Assembly: GCA_902802945.1 (NCBI GenBank)
Contig: CADCOC010000040.1
Coordinates: 1-49,796, forward strand
Reading direction: 5' to 3'
Origin: an uncultured bacterium
Lineage (GTDB): Bacteria > Verrucomicrobiota > Kiritimatiellia > RFP12 > UBA1067
DNA: 49,796 bases
Position numbers and translations under genes: made by a program
The notes under the pieces: model-generated
What the model saw: only the letters and a program-made list of their open reading frames with translations
Database searches by the model: none
Told to the model about the DNA's origin: nothing
Part shown: piece after piece, positions 1 through 8,163 of the stretch
How the letters are laid out: each line of letters begins with the position of its first letter
Position numbering within the stretch: the first letter of the stretch is position 1

Positions 1-279
1 CCTGTTCAAAACCAAACGTCGCATGTAGGGAAGCGCGTTCGTGTAGTTCATTGATACACATTGGGCTGTTGCCTTAAATGGCAAGTCCCTGTCATCGTCT
101 ATGTCTATGATGATATCGTCATTGTCCAGAGTCAGAACGTGCGGCAGCGGCTTCTGAGCAACACGCAGCATCTTCCTCACCGCATACATCGTATCCTCGG
201 GCAGGGGATTCGAGCTGAAAGCCGCAGCGGCGAACAACATTGCCGCCCCGACAACAAGTATAATTCTGCTTCTTTTCAT
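1..279 (-). CDS. Partial secreted protein, N-terminal 93 residues (runs off left edge)
   Basis: An open frame starts with ATG at 279 and is still open at base 1, so the gene is cut by the window edge. The first 22 or so residues (MKRSRIILVVGAAMLFAAAA) form a basic then hydrophobic stretch typical of a Sec signal peptide. The following segment has an acidic run (DNDDIIIDIDDDRD) and no domain I recognise. An AAGGA ribosome-binding site lies about 10 bases before the ATG, which supports the start. It is probably exported to the periplasm or cell surface. Function is unknown. Confidence 0.75.
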   Translation of the reverse strand, partial: MKRSRIILVVGAAMLFAAAAFSSNPLPEDTMYAVRKMLRVAQKPLPHVLTLDNDDIIIDIDDDRDLPFKATAQCVSMNYTNALPYMRRLVLNR

Positions 280-325
280 TGAGCGTATATTCCTTCAACG
301 TCAATTACCGCCAGAACCGACAAAC

Positions 326-370
326 GACAGAAGACAGAAGACAAAGGTTGGAGGACTTTAGACTTTGGAC
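326..370. repeat. GAC-led heptamer array
   Basis: Heptamers beginning with GAC run in period 7: GACAGAA twice then GACAAAG (326-346), then GACTTTA and GACTTTG (354-367) followed by GAC. It lies between the left-edge gene and the toxin gene. The same GAC-period-7 pattern recurs at 43312-43379. Confidence 0.55.
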
Positions 371-383
371 CAGGGCTGTCCGC

Positions 384-442
384 GGGAGCGGTCACGCTTG
401 TCGCGACCGGATGATTGGGCCGCGGCAAGCGCGGCCCCTCCC
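384..442. repeat. REPIN-like inverted pair of palindromic repeats
   Basis: Two 25-base elements face each other: one on the plus strand at 384-408 and one on the minus strand at 418-442. Each starts with a GGGAG head and continues into its own hairpin (stems around GGTCACG/CGCGACC and GGCCGCG/CGCGGCC) with a CTTGT or CTTGC loop. The two differ at only a few positions, several of them compensatory. A head plus hairpin in an inverted pair is the layout of REP/REPIN elements. No RAYT transposase is visible in this window. Confidence 0.6.
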
Positions 443-506
443 ACTTTTGCCATTGCTGCTTGCTTTGTACGCGGTACGTCACTTATCGCGATATGTGAAT
501 GCGATA

Positions 507-899
507 TCAACAAACGGTCGTCACTCCGTATGCGGCGAACCGATGATCCCCCGTTACAACGGGAAGTCCATTGGCCAATGCCAATGCAATAATCGCCCGA
601 TCAGCCGGATCCCGATGATGAGGCGGTAACTGCGCCGACTTAACAAGTAATGAATAATCAAGCGGCAGAATTGTCAAACCGAAACTATCCACCGCAATGC
701 GAAACCATTCTGCCGGGTCAAGCGGAAGTACCATCTTGCCCGCTTGGCATTTGACGGCAATCTCCCATGCCGTCACGGGCGAAATAAAGATATCCGAAGC
801 ATGAGCAAGTTCCTGCTTGACCGTCTCAGACAACCGCTTCGAACCCTGCACAAGCCAAATGAGGGCGCACGTATCCAACAAGTACTGACTACTCTTCAT
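507..899 (-). CDS. vapC: PIN-domain ribonuclease toxin (VapC family)
   Basis: This 130-residue protein has the PIN fold signature. LLDTCALIW supplies the first acidic metal ligand, TAWEIAVK supplies the conserved Glu, DPADRAIIALAL supplies the next acid, and TGDHRF supplies the last. PIN toxins of this size cut RNA using Mg2+ and are held inactive by a partner antitoxin. I chose ATG 899 (MKSSQYLLDTC); the frame stays open upstream, but that part lies inside the antitoxin gene. The start overlaps the antitoxin's 3' end by 11 bases, which implies translational coupling. The subfamily resembles Sll0205-like PIN proteins; the RNA target cannot be read from sequence. Confidence 0.9.
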   Translation of the reverse strand: MKSSQYLLDTCALIWLVQGSKRLSETVKQELAHASDIFISPVTAWEIAVKCQAGKMVLPLDPAEWFRIAVDSFGLTILPLDYSLLVKSAQLPPHHRDPADRAIIALALANGLPVVTGDHRFAAYGVTTVC

Positions 900-1128
900 C
901 AAAGACCTCGAACATGGAAGAGCTGTCGTCAAAAAGATCGGCATCCTTTACCGACACGCCGACAAGGCGTGGATCCGGTTCAAGCGATCGTTCCTCGACG
1001 ATTGGCACGATCCGCGCAACGGCCTTCCCGTATCGAAGTATCGTAACTGGCATACGTGATACTGAAACATGATTAATCACGCCAGAAAAGCGTGCTTTGG
1101 CCTCATTTACATTCATCGTCGTTGGCAT
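889..1128 (-). CDS. Phd/YefM-family antitoxin
   Basis: This 79-residue protein has an N-terminal segment (MPTTMNVNEAKARFSGVI) matching the Phd/YefM DNA-binding fold. That fold dimerises, binds the operon's own promoter and leaves a flexible C-terminal tail to wrap the toxin. The acidic tail here (DDSSSMFEVFDEE) fits that role. ATG 1128 is preferred over an upstream in-frame start because GAGGA lies seven bases before it. It is the first gene of a two-gene operon with the PIN toxin, driven by the promoter at 1157-1186, and the complex is likely autorepressing. Confidence 0.88.
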   Translation of the reverse strand: MPTTMNVNEAKARFSGVINHVSVSRMPVTILRYGKAVARIVPIVEERSLEPDPRLVGVSVKDADLFDDSSSMFEVFDEE

Positions 1129-1156
1129 GACAATTTCCTCTTTTTGAAGTGGCAAC

Positions 1157-1186
1157 ATTCTACCAAATTCAGACCAACCTAGTCAA
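1157..1186 (-). promoter_or_regulatory. Promoter of the toxin-antitoxin operon
   Basis: On the minus strand a -35 hexamer TTGACT (1181-1186) and a -10 hexamer TAGAAT (1157-1162) are separated by 18 bases, 28 bases upstream of the antitoxin ATG. This is the closest match to a standard sigma-70 promoter in the window. Confidence 0.65.
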
Positions 1187-1225
1187 GAAGGACACAACCG
1201 TCGTTTTCAGAAAAGAAAATTCCGT

Positions 1226-3793
1226 TTATCCAATAAGTCCGGACAGCTTGCCGCCGATGAAGGCGTAGCGGTCACGCGGAAGCTTCACCGCCACGCGCTC
1301 CAGAAGGGCTTTCACCTCTGCACGTAGATTCGGCTCGAAACGACGCCACACCGCTACGGGGGAGAGCAGGCGAATCGCGTTGTACTCGCTCACCTCCGCG
1401 TACTTGACGAGCGTCTCCTCCAGCCACGCGAGGCCACGCGGCGTCCAGAGCTGGTCGCCGTTCGCGGCAAAGCCGCAGTAAAGCGCACGACTGAGGCCGG
1501 GGTGCGTAATCGACCAACCTTCGCGTTGCTCCTCGCGCGCGATGGCGTCGAAAACATCCGCGTGAGGATCGCCCGCGACGAGTCCGAGATACGAAAGATA
1601 GCCATTGAGCGACTTGCGTAGTTCAACGCCCTCTTTCTCAAGGAGCTCCTTGCGCCCCGGATCGTCCGTGGAAACGAGCGCGCGTAGCGCATTGAGTCGT
1701 GCGGTGATGCTGGTGGAGCGAGAGAGGTAGGTGCGAATCGTCTCCCACGCCTCCGGCACGTTGGCGGCCGCGAGAAGCTGGAGGATGCAGTTTTCGTAGG
1801 CGCGGCGCTTGAGGGCGTCGGGGCTTGAATGGTTAGTGGGGTTCAAATGGTTATTGGGGCTCGAAAGGTTATTGGGGTGGTTATTTAATTCGGGGTGGCG
1901 GAGCTTGTCTCCGCAGCTTCTGGCCCCGGTTAAACCGGGGCCTATATTTGCGGAGGCAAGCTCCGCCACCCCGATTTTGAGGGCGGCCGCGCGGCGCAGG
2001 GTGCGCATTTCCTGCACGTTCTCGCGTACGTGCGCACGGCGATAGCGATCAATGGAATCGGCAGGGATTGCGAGCAGCGCGCTCTTGAGTCCGTAGTCGA
2101 GCGATTGATCCGCAAAGATTTCCTGATAAATCGCAAGCCACGTTTCCACGCAGTTCTTGTCGCGCAGGAGACCCATAGCCTCCACGCGATTGCCGCCGTC
2201 GGGATCGGTGCGCGCCTGACACGCAAGCTGTTCCTCGGTGGCTGAGGGCGCAAGCATGCCGTAGAACGCGCCGCCGCGATTCCAGCTGATGAAGTCGGGC
2301 TTCACCGGGAACGGCGCCGTGAACTCGGTGTAGGCGGTGGTCGCGTCCGAAGGTTCCAGCGTGAACACGCCGCTGCAAAGATCCTTGCCGTCTTTCACGG
2401 CAGTCCACGTAACCGGCACCGTGAAAGCGCGATCCTGCGAGAGACGCACGGTCATGCGGCCGTCCTTCCAGTCCCAGGCGGCATGTACAGTGGGGAAACC
2501 GACGGAGAAAAGGTAGGGGCCGATGAGGACGCGCACGTCGCGTCCGCTCACTTCGGAGAATACCGAGAGGAAGTCGTCCGTGTTCGCGTTGCCGCCCGAG
2601 AAGCGGCGGAAATATTCATTCCACGCAGCGAGGTAGGCCTCTTCGCCGATGAGCGCGCGGAGGGTGTTGAGCACCTCGGGGGCCTTGTCGTAGGTGATGG
2701 CGTCAACGACCTCGTCCGGATCGTTCACGCCCTCGCGCACGACGGCGCCGGCCATACCGGCCTCCTCCTCGGCGAACGCGCCGCCCGTGCCGCGGAGCGA
2801 CTCGATTTCGTCGCGGCGCATGTAGTCCGCGCCGAACACGCGCGCGAGGTAGGCGCGCTCCACGTTCACGGTGTACGCCTCGTTGAGCCACATGTCGAAC
2901 ACGGTCTCCATCGTCACGCCGCTACCGCAGTGGTTGTGTTCGTACTCATGGGGAATCACGCCGTGGGCGTAGACGAGACGCCGGTCGGGGATCGTGGAGT
3001 CAATGAGCGCCGCCTCGGTGATGATCGTGGTGTTGCCGGTGTTTTCCATGCCGCCGTAGAGCGACTTCTCCATGCAGATCGTGCGGTAGACCTCAAACGG
3101 GTACTCGTAGCCGGTCACTTCGTGCTGGAACAGCACAGACTCTTTCAGAATGCGCATCGGCTCTCGCGCGCCGTCGAGGTGGCCCGGCGGCACGAGGTAC
3201 TCGAGCTTAACTTTCCGGTGCGTATCAGGATATTCCACTTCGTCAGCAAGCACCTCCCACGTACCCGCGCACGCGAGGAACAGGTAGGGGGCCATCGGAC
3301 GGCGCATCTCGTAGACGACTCGGCGGCGTCCGTTGCCGAGATCTGCCTCCTCCACAATGTCTCCGTTGGAGATCAGGTGCGTGTAGCGCGCGTCGCCTTC
3401 GATTACGGTGCGGAACGTGCATTTCGCCGTGCAGTCGTCGATGATGGGCAGGATGCGCTGGAAGCCGTACTGCTGGCACTGGCTCATGTACTGTTGCGGA
3501 CACCCCGGCGGCGTGACGTCGCAGTAGATGCCCTCCAGCCGCTTGCCGTCGGGATGGGCGACGTGCTCCACCGCCACCGTGAACTGCTCGCCGGCCGCGT
3601 ATTCGCGGTCGAGCGGGTAGACGACCTTCTTGCCGTCGCAGTCGAGCGCGATCTCGCGCATCGTCTCTCGCGCGCGGCAGTGGAGCGTGCCTGAAGCCTC
3701 CACGCGATCCTCGTAGAAGGAAAGTTTCAGGTCGACGTGCTCCAGCTGAGCCGGAGGACGCTTGAATTCAGATCTTTTGTAAACGTAGTCCAT
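1226..3793 (-). CDS. pepN: M1-family zinc aminopeptidase (aminopeptidase N-like)
   Basis: This 855-residue protein removes N-terminal residues from peptides. The M1 signatures are in order. YGGMEN, near residues 246-251, binds the substrate amino terminus. HEYEH at about 282-286 is the HExxH zinc site, with the third zinc ligand Glu in WLNEAYT at about 305. A Tyr in ITYDKAPEVL at about 367 fits the transition-state stabiliser. A C-terminal helical half follows. No signal peptide is seen, so it is probably cytoplasmic. Residues about 607-655 are an odd Asn/Pro/Ser-rich insertion encoded by the repeats at 1831-1973; outside it the frame reads normally. It is the last gene after the thioredoxin-like genes, with a 39-base gap, and may be co-transcribed with them. 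Confidence 0.9.
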   Translation of the reverse strand: MDYVYKRSEFKRPPAQLEHVDLKLSFYEDRVEASGTLHCRARETMREIALDCDGKKVVYPLDREYAAGEQFTVAVEHVAHPDGKRLEGIYCDVTPPGCPQQYMSQCQQYGFQRILPIIDDCTAKCTFRTVIEGDARYTHLISNGDIVEEADLGNGRRRVVYEMRRPMAPYLFLACAGTWEVLADEVEYPDTHRKVKLEYLVPPGHLDGAREPMRILKESVLFQHEVTGYEYPFEVYRTICMEKSLYGGMENTGNTTIITEAALIDSTIPDRRLVYAHGVIPHEYEHNHCGSGVTMETVFDMWLNEAYTVNVERAYLARVFGADYMRRDEIESLRGTGGAFAEEEAGMAGAVVREGVNDPDEVVDAITYDKAPEVLNTLRALIGEEAYLAAWNEYFRRFSGGNANTDDFLSVFSEVSGRDVRVLIGPYLFSVGFPTVHAAWDWKDGRMTVRLSQDRAFTVPVTWTAVKDGKDLCSGVFTLEPSDATTAYTEFTAPFPVKPDFISWNRGGAFYGMLAPSATEEQLACQARTDPDGGNRVEAMGLLRDKNCVETWLAIYQEIFADQSLDYGLKSALLAIPADSIDRYRRAHVRENVQEMRTLRRAAALKIGVAELASANIGPGLTGARSCGDKLRHPELNNHPNNLSSPNNHLNPTNHSSPDALKRRAYENCILQLLAAANVPEAWETIRTYLSRSTSITARLNALRALVSTDDPGRKELLEKEGVELRKSLNGYLSYLGLVAGDPHADVFDAIAREEQREGWSITHPGLSRALYCGFAANGDQLWTPRGLAWLEETLVKYAEVSEYNAIRLLSPVAVWRRFEPNLRAEVKALLERVAVKLPRDRYAFIGGKLSGLIG
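1831..1890. repeat. 18-bp degenerate tandem repeat inside the aminopeptidase gene
   Basis: Units GGTTAGTGGGGTTCAAAT (1831-1848) and GGTTATTGGGGCTCGAAA (1849-1866) are followed by a partial third unit. Because the period is a multiple of 3 the reading frame is kept, and the array encodes an Asn/Pro/Ser-rich stretch. Confidence 0.65.
1891..1973. repeat. Intragenic REPIN-like palindrome in the aminopeptidase gene
   Basis: Outer 24-base arms at 1891-1914 and 1950-1973 are inverted copies with one mismatch, starting CGGGGTGGCGGAGCTTG. Each arm is itself a short hairpin (GCGGAG, CTTG loop, CTCCGC). Between them 1922-1942 is a second near-perfect palindrome (GGCCCCGGTT arms). It is read through in frame. 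The head and the bases after the stem (CCGCAAAT) match the single copy inside lpxB at 47521-47544. Confidence 0.75.
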
Positions 3794-3832
3794 GTCCGAT
3801 CCAAAGCGCCCTCTTCACCATAGCCACGCCCG

Positions 3833-5641
3833 TCAGCATCCACCGCCGCATGATCCAACAAACTTCACGGCCCATGCGCCGACGTTCCGTATCACGGCCG
3901 TACCGTACGGCACACCGTCGACAACGACGCCGCTCACGTTTGCCTTCAGTTTTCTGGTTTTGCCACCATCTGTTACATAGACGTTAAACGTACCCTTGAA
4001 CGTGCCGTCCTTGGGCTTGAACGTCACCTTTAGATCCGTCACGCCCTTCGTGCCAGTCCACTTGTTACGCGCAACGGAAATCATGTCGTCCACAGGGGAT
4101 ACGGCCACGGGCTTGCCGCCGATTCCTGCCGCAGAGTTAAAGTCATTGATCGACAGGTACATTGGCGAAGGAACACCGCCAGCGCCGGAAGTCGCCGAGA
4201 ACACGACGTTCGACGACCATGTGGCCGTGAACTTGGCGGGGAGTCCCGTGGCGTTCCAGGCGGAGAGGCCCGTCACGGACGACAGTCGCCCATTGGCAAA
4301 TTCAAGCATGAACGAATAGGCACCCCGCTTCTCCACCACCGGAACGAACGCCTTGCCGTTCTCGCCCATGACCGCCTGCGCGGAGACGCTGACTTTGTTG
4401 CCATTGCCCAACGTGCCCGTCACCTTGACCTTACCCTTGTTCCCGACTGTCGCGGACAATCCCGAGTAACCGTTGGCAAACGCGCTTCCGCCGTTCTTCT
4501 CCGTCGTGAAGACGATTGGCCAAAAGCCCTTCGCCAATGTTGTAGCGCGGGACTTCGCCTTCTCGTCCCTCGCCGAGAACACGTTGCGCCCGCCTTGAAT
4601 CGAATACGATCTGCCGTCGGCGTCTTTATAGTAACCGACGAGTCCATCTGCGCCAAGCTTGACGCTTGCCGTTGCCGCCGACCCCGCCTTAGTAAGTGTG
4701 AACACCTTGTTCGTGCTCGGCGTTTCCGCCTCTCCAGTCAACTTGACCTTGGTCCCCGTGCGCATCGTGAAGGTGGCTGTCAACTTGGAAAGCCCGGTCC
4801 TCCTGTTTGCCTTAGCAGACTTGAGGGTGACCGTCCCTGCCAATTTCCCCGTGTTGCCGTCCGCAATCCACCCCTGGTACTGCGTTGCCACCGTTCCCTG
4901 AAGACCTCCTTCAGTTGGGTTCTCGAACAGTCCGCCGCCGTCTTCGTTTCGCAGGGTTTCAAGGCCTCCGATCACGAAGTCGATCGCCTCCTCGTCGGAG
5001 ACTGCAGACATCTGATACCATGCCCGCGGGAACGCCACACGACCAACTTCGCTTCCGTCGGAACGGAACATGACCATCGTCGGGTAGGCGATCTTGTGGA
5101 GATCCATCGTCCCGCCACCCAGTCGGCCGATAACGTCAACTATGCTCCCCGGCAGGGCCAGCGCATCCTGGTAATCATATAGTTTCTGGATAACGGCAAG
5201 ACCCTCCTCGGCCGTCAGGCCGTTCTTGGACAGGTAGTCTGGATCGTACAGCCAACACTTGAACCCCCAGCCGTCGCCCAGAGGACTTGTCCCTTTCCAT
5301 TCCTGTCCCTCCGGAACGGGGAAGCGGTAGGGATAGTCGCTTTCAACTAGATAGTAGCCCGCCTTGGCTACATAGTCAGACCAAGCCTGCGATGTGAGGA
5401 CCTTCGTCTCGCACGTCTGGCAAATCGGGCACCACCACGAACCCGTGAAAAGGACAATGGTGTATGCAAGATCGGCCTTCGCTTTGGCAAAGGCCGCCTC
5501 ACGATCCATCGTCCACTCACCGACCTCCGCACCGCTCCAGCGCGGGCAAATCGCTGGGCGTGTCACATTATATTCAAACGCATACACGCCAGAACCTGAC
5601 AGTCCAACGGTCACTGCCAGGGCAAGCAGAACTTTTTTCAT
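3833..5641 (-). CDS. Secreted thioredoxin-fold protein with beta-module repeats and CGGGC tail (copy 1)
   Basis: This is a 602-residue exported protein. Residues 1-21 are a signal peptide. A thioredoxin-like domain follows with active site WWCPIC (Cys71, Cys74) and a cis-Pro motif AYPTMVMF. The rest is beta-rich, Gly/Lys/Thr-rich modules, including GKVKVTGTLGNGNKVSVSA and a final GTFKGTFNVYV module. The last residues are CGGGC. The motif GEWTMDREAAFAKAK before the active site recurs in the other three thioredoxin proteins here. ATG 5641 has GGAG upstream. It lies 25 bases after the small module protein. It probably acts on thiols outside the cytoplasm; substrate and direction (oxidant, reductant or isomerase) are unknown. 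Confidence 0.8.
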   Translation of the reverse strand: MKKVLLALAVTVGLSGSGVYAFEYNVTRPAICPRWSGAEVGEWTMDREAAFAKAKADLAYTIVLFTGSWWCPICQTCETKVLTSQAWSDYVAKAGYYLVESDYPYRFPVPEGQEWKGTSPLGDGWGFKCWLYDPDYLSKNGLTAEEGLAVIQKLYDYQDALALPGSIVDVIGRLGGGTMDLHKIAYPTMVMFRSDGSEVGRVAFPRAWYQMSAVSDEEAIDFVIGGLETLRNEDGGGLFENPTEGGLQGTVATQYQGWIADGNTGKLAGTVTLKSAKANRRTGLSKLTATFTMRTGTKVKLTGEAETPSTNKVFTLTKAGSAATASVKLGADGLVGYYKDADGRSYSIQGGRNVFSARDEKAKSRATTLAKGFWPIVFTTEKNGGSAFANGYSGLSATVGNKGKVKVTGTLGNGNKVSVSAQAVMGENGKAFVPVVEKRGAYSFMLEFANGRLSSVTGLSAWNATGLPAKFTATWSSNVVFSATSGAGGVPSPMYLSINDFNSAAGIGGKPVAVSPVDDMISVARNKWTGTKGVTDLKVTFKPKDGTFKGTFNVYVTDGGKTRKLKANVSGVVVDGVPYGTAVIRNVGAWAVKFVGSCGGGC

Positions 5642-5666
5642 TTGAACTCTCCTAGCGCGCCGACTG

Positions 5667-6197
5667 CTATTCGATGATTGCGGTCGTGACCACCTTCTTC
5701 TTGATGGTGACATTCATGCTGCCGCCCAACTTGCCGGAGAACTTGGCCGTGTACGTCTTCAACTTCTTCTCGCTCTTGGCCACATAGACCTTGAACGAGC
5801 CGCTGACGGTGCCTTTCTTCTTGTTGTACTTGACGCTCAGGCCGCTGGGGTTGTCCGAATCCTTCTTGTCTACGAACCCCTCTTCCTTCTTGCTGTACTT
5901 GACCTTCCCCGCCTTCGGCGCCTTCAGCTTCTTGCCAGTCCACTCCAGACCAACGCCATCTGGCAGAAACTCCGTCAGGACTTCATATCCGCCGATTTCA
6001 TCTGGGAAGTCATCCTCAAACGTAAACTCATATTCATAATCCTGATCCATGTCCTGATCCTGATCCTGTTCCTCCGACGCCCCGTTATTGCGCGAGCTGG
6101 AATACCCCCCACTGTCAGATGAATTGAGGGTCAAGCCATGGCACATGAAAACAGCCGCCGCTGCAAACACAGCACAGGTAATCTTTTTGATCATCAT
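5667..6197 (-). CDS. Small secreted protein carrying one C-terminal beta module
   Basis: This 176-residue protein has a signal peptide (MMIKKITCAVFAAAAVFM), then a Ser/Asp/Gln-rich linker (EEQDQDQDMDQDYEYEF), then a Lys-rich beta module. The module segment LSVKYNKKKGTVSGSFKVYV aligns by eye with the last module of both flanking thioredoxin proteins (LKVTFKPKDGTFKGTFNVYV in copy 1). It has no thioredoxin domain, so it looks like a free-standing copy of their C-terminal domain. AAGGAG lies just before ATG 6197; ATG 6194 is an equally possible start. It sits between the two CGGGC-tailed thioredoxin genes in one likely operon. Function is unknown. Confidence 0.75.
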   Translation of the reverse strand: MMIKKITCAVFAAAAVFMCHGLTLNSSDSGGYSSSRNNGASEEQDQDQDMDQDYEYEFTFEDDFPDEIGGYEVLTEFLPDGVGLEWTGKKLKAPKAGKVKYSKKEEGFVDKKDSDNPSGLSVKYNKKKGTVSGSFKVYVAKSEKKLKTYTAKFSGKLGGSMNVTIKKKVVTTAIIE

Positions 6198-6259
6198 TTT
6201 TTTTCTCCTTTTTTGGGTTATGGGAAATTCGACAAATACAAACTTACGGGCGCAAGCAG

Positions 6260-8077
6260 TCAGCAACCTCCTCCGCACAATGCCGCGAGCTTGACCGACC
6301 ACGAAGCCGTGTCCTTGATTACGGCCGTACCATACGGCACGCCGTCAACGACAATTCCAGAAACCTTCGCCTTCTTTTTCCTAATTCGTTCACCGTGCTT
6401 GACGTAGACATTGAAAGATCCCTTAAAGGTGCCGTTTTTCGGATAATACGTCACTTTTAGATCCGAGACCCCCTTTGTTCCCGTCCACTTCCTGCCATTC
6501 AACATCACGGCGTCATTTGCCGGCGAGACGGCAATGGCCATTCCGCCTATTTCAGCGGAATCGTCGAAATCGCCAAGTCTCAGGTACATCGTATCAGGCA
6601 TTGCCCCCGTACCGGTGGCTGCGCCCAGTGCGGCGTATGGAGACCACTTTGCGGATGCCGTAACCGACTTCCATCCGGAAACGCCCGTGATGGCGGAAAG
6701 TTCCCAGTTGTCGAATTCCAGCATCATCGAAAAAGCGCCTTTCTTGCCGATGACGGGCACCAGCACCTTGCCCCCCTCGCCCATCAGAACCTGCGACGAC
6801 ACGGAAACACGGCTGCCGTCTCCGAGAAAACCGACTATCTTGACCTTGCCCTTAGCGGCCGTGGCGACAGAAAACGCCGAGTAGCCTTCGGCCAGTGCAT
6901 TGACTGTGCTCCCATCATTCATCAGTGCAAAAGTCCAGAAACCTTTCTTCAGTGTGCTGGCGCGGGCCTTGGCCGCCTCATCCCTTCCCTTGAATGGGTT
7001 CCGGGCACCCTGCACAAGGTAGTTAACCTTCCCATCCGAATATGAACCGGAAAAACCCTCTGCGCCGATTGTCACCGTGGCGGCAACAGGGGAATCGGCC
7101 TTCTTCAGACTGATCACTTCTCCTTCCGCGCCACCTGCGATTCCCTTCACAGTGGCCGTCCGGCCGTCTGCCATCTTGACGTGCCCCGTCACCTTGATGA
7201 CGCCAGAGATTCTGTCACGCTTGGCCGTCTTGAATGTCGCAGTTCCCACCGGCACGCCATTTGAGTCCATCAGAACCCCATCGTATGTCTGCGCCGTAGA
7301 GCCTTCAATTCCACCGGCACCCGGTCTTTCGAACAACTCGCTGCGCCCGACGGCCTTGATGGTCTCGATGTTTCCAATGACATAGCCAAGACCATCCTCG
7401 GGGGGCATCGTCAAGCTGTACTCAAACCGCCCGATTTCTTTGCCGTCCGGCGAGATGACGATGATCGTCGGGAACCCGATGCGGCGGTAGACGGTCGTCG
7501 GGTTCTCCGCATAAACCGCGAGGTTAGTCTTCGTCCCATCGGCTGAAATCTCCACGAGTACGTTGTTGTTCGTCGCCGTGGCACCATTCTGGGCATGCAT
7601 CAGATCCTGGAACTCGAAACGCTTGACGTATTCATCGGCGATCTGCTGCGGAGTCCAGTCGCCGATGCCGTTTGCCGCTCGGTAAGCGGGATCCCACAGC
7701 CAAGTCCACATCGAATGCCCGTCACGGAAGGGGAAGTCGAGCGCGGCAAGGTAATATCCCTGACGGGCGGCATAGTCCTTGAATTCGTCCTTGACAAGGA
7801 TCTCGTCCAGTGCCTGGCAGTGCGGACACCACCAGAACCCCGCGAAAAGAAGAAGCGTGTACTTGCCTTCGGACTTTGCCTTCTCCAAGGCACCCTCGTA
7901 GTTGAACGTCCACTCCCCGGCATTCGTCTCGCTCCATCGCGGCACAAGGGCGGAAGGACCGAATCTATAGGGATAGGCGTCCGGCTGGGAGTTGAACTCC
8001 CAGTCGGCCTTCGCCGTCATCACGACCGCCGAAGCGAGCGCGACAACAACCACCATATCACGAATAGACCTCTTCAC
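6260..8077 (-). CDS. Secreted thioredoxin-fold protein with beta-module repeats and CGGGC tail (copy 2)
   Basis: This 605-residue protein is a paralogue of the product at 3833-5641. It has a signal peptide (residues about 1-24), a thioredoxin-like domain with FWWCPHC (Cys84, Cys87), and a cis-Pro motif GFPTIIVI. The beta modules include GKVKIVGFLGDGSRVSVSS and GTFKGSFNVYV, and the C-terminus is CGGGC. The CPHC dipeptide is the one found in DsbA-type oxidases, but the rest does not look like DsbA. The shared segment GEWTFNYEGALEKAK precedes the active site. It is probably the first gene of an operon with the small module protein and copy 1; a TATACT -10 lies at 8116-8121. Confidence 0.8.
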   Translation of the reverse strand: MKRSIRDMVVVVALASAVVMTAKADWEFNSQPDAYPYRFGPSALVPRWSETNAGEWTFNYEGALEKAKSEGKYTLLLFAGFWWCPHCQALDEILVKDEFKDYAARQGYYLAALDFPFRDGHSMWTWLWDPAYRAANGIGDWTPQQIADEYVKRFEFQDLMHAQNGATATNNNVLVEISADGTKTNLAVYAENPTTVYRRIGFPTIIVISPDGKEIGRFEYSLTMPPEDGLGYVIGNIETIKAVGRSELFERPGAGGIEGSTAQTYDGVLMDSNGVPVGTATFKTAKRDRISGVIKVTGHVKMADGRTATVKGIAGGAEGEVISLKKADSPVAATVTIGAEGFSGSYSDGKVNYLVQGARNPFKGRDEAAKARASTLKKGFWTFALMNDGSTVNALAEGYSAFSVATAAKGKVKIVGFLGDGSRVSVSSQVLMGEGGKVLVPVIGKKGAFSMMLEFDNWELSAITGVSGWKSVTASAKWSPYAALGAATGTGAMPDTMYLRLGDFDDSAEIGGMAIAVSPANDAVMLNGRKWTGTKGVSDLKVTYYPKNGTFKGSFNVYVKHGERIRKKKAKVSGIVVDGVPYGTAVIKDTASWSVKLAALCGGGC

Positions 8078-8115
8078 GGTTGCAACTCACTAAACATTTT
8101 CGCGTTGCGCCGCAT

Positions 8116-8121
8116 AGTATA
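8116..8121 (-). promoter_or_regulatory. Probable -10 element for the thioredoxin copy 2 operon
   Basis: On the minus strand TATACT is preceded by TTTTTTGG, 38 bases upstream of ATG 8077. No good -35 is seen, so it may work as an extended -10. It resembles the -10 regions upstream of several other operons in the window. Confidence 0.45.
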
Positions 8122-8163
8122 CCAAAAAACTTTACCGCTAGTGCCATAAATTATTTTTATTTT

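Noticed and set aside
3833-3870. CGGGC tail as a PEP-CTERM or GlyGly-CTERM sorting signal
   Set aside because: There is no transmembrane helix and no basic cluster after the motif.
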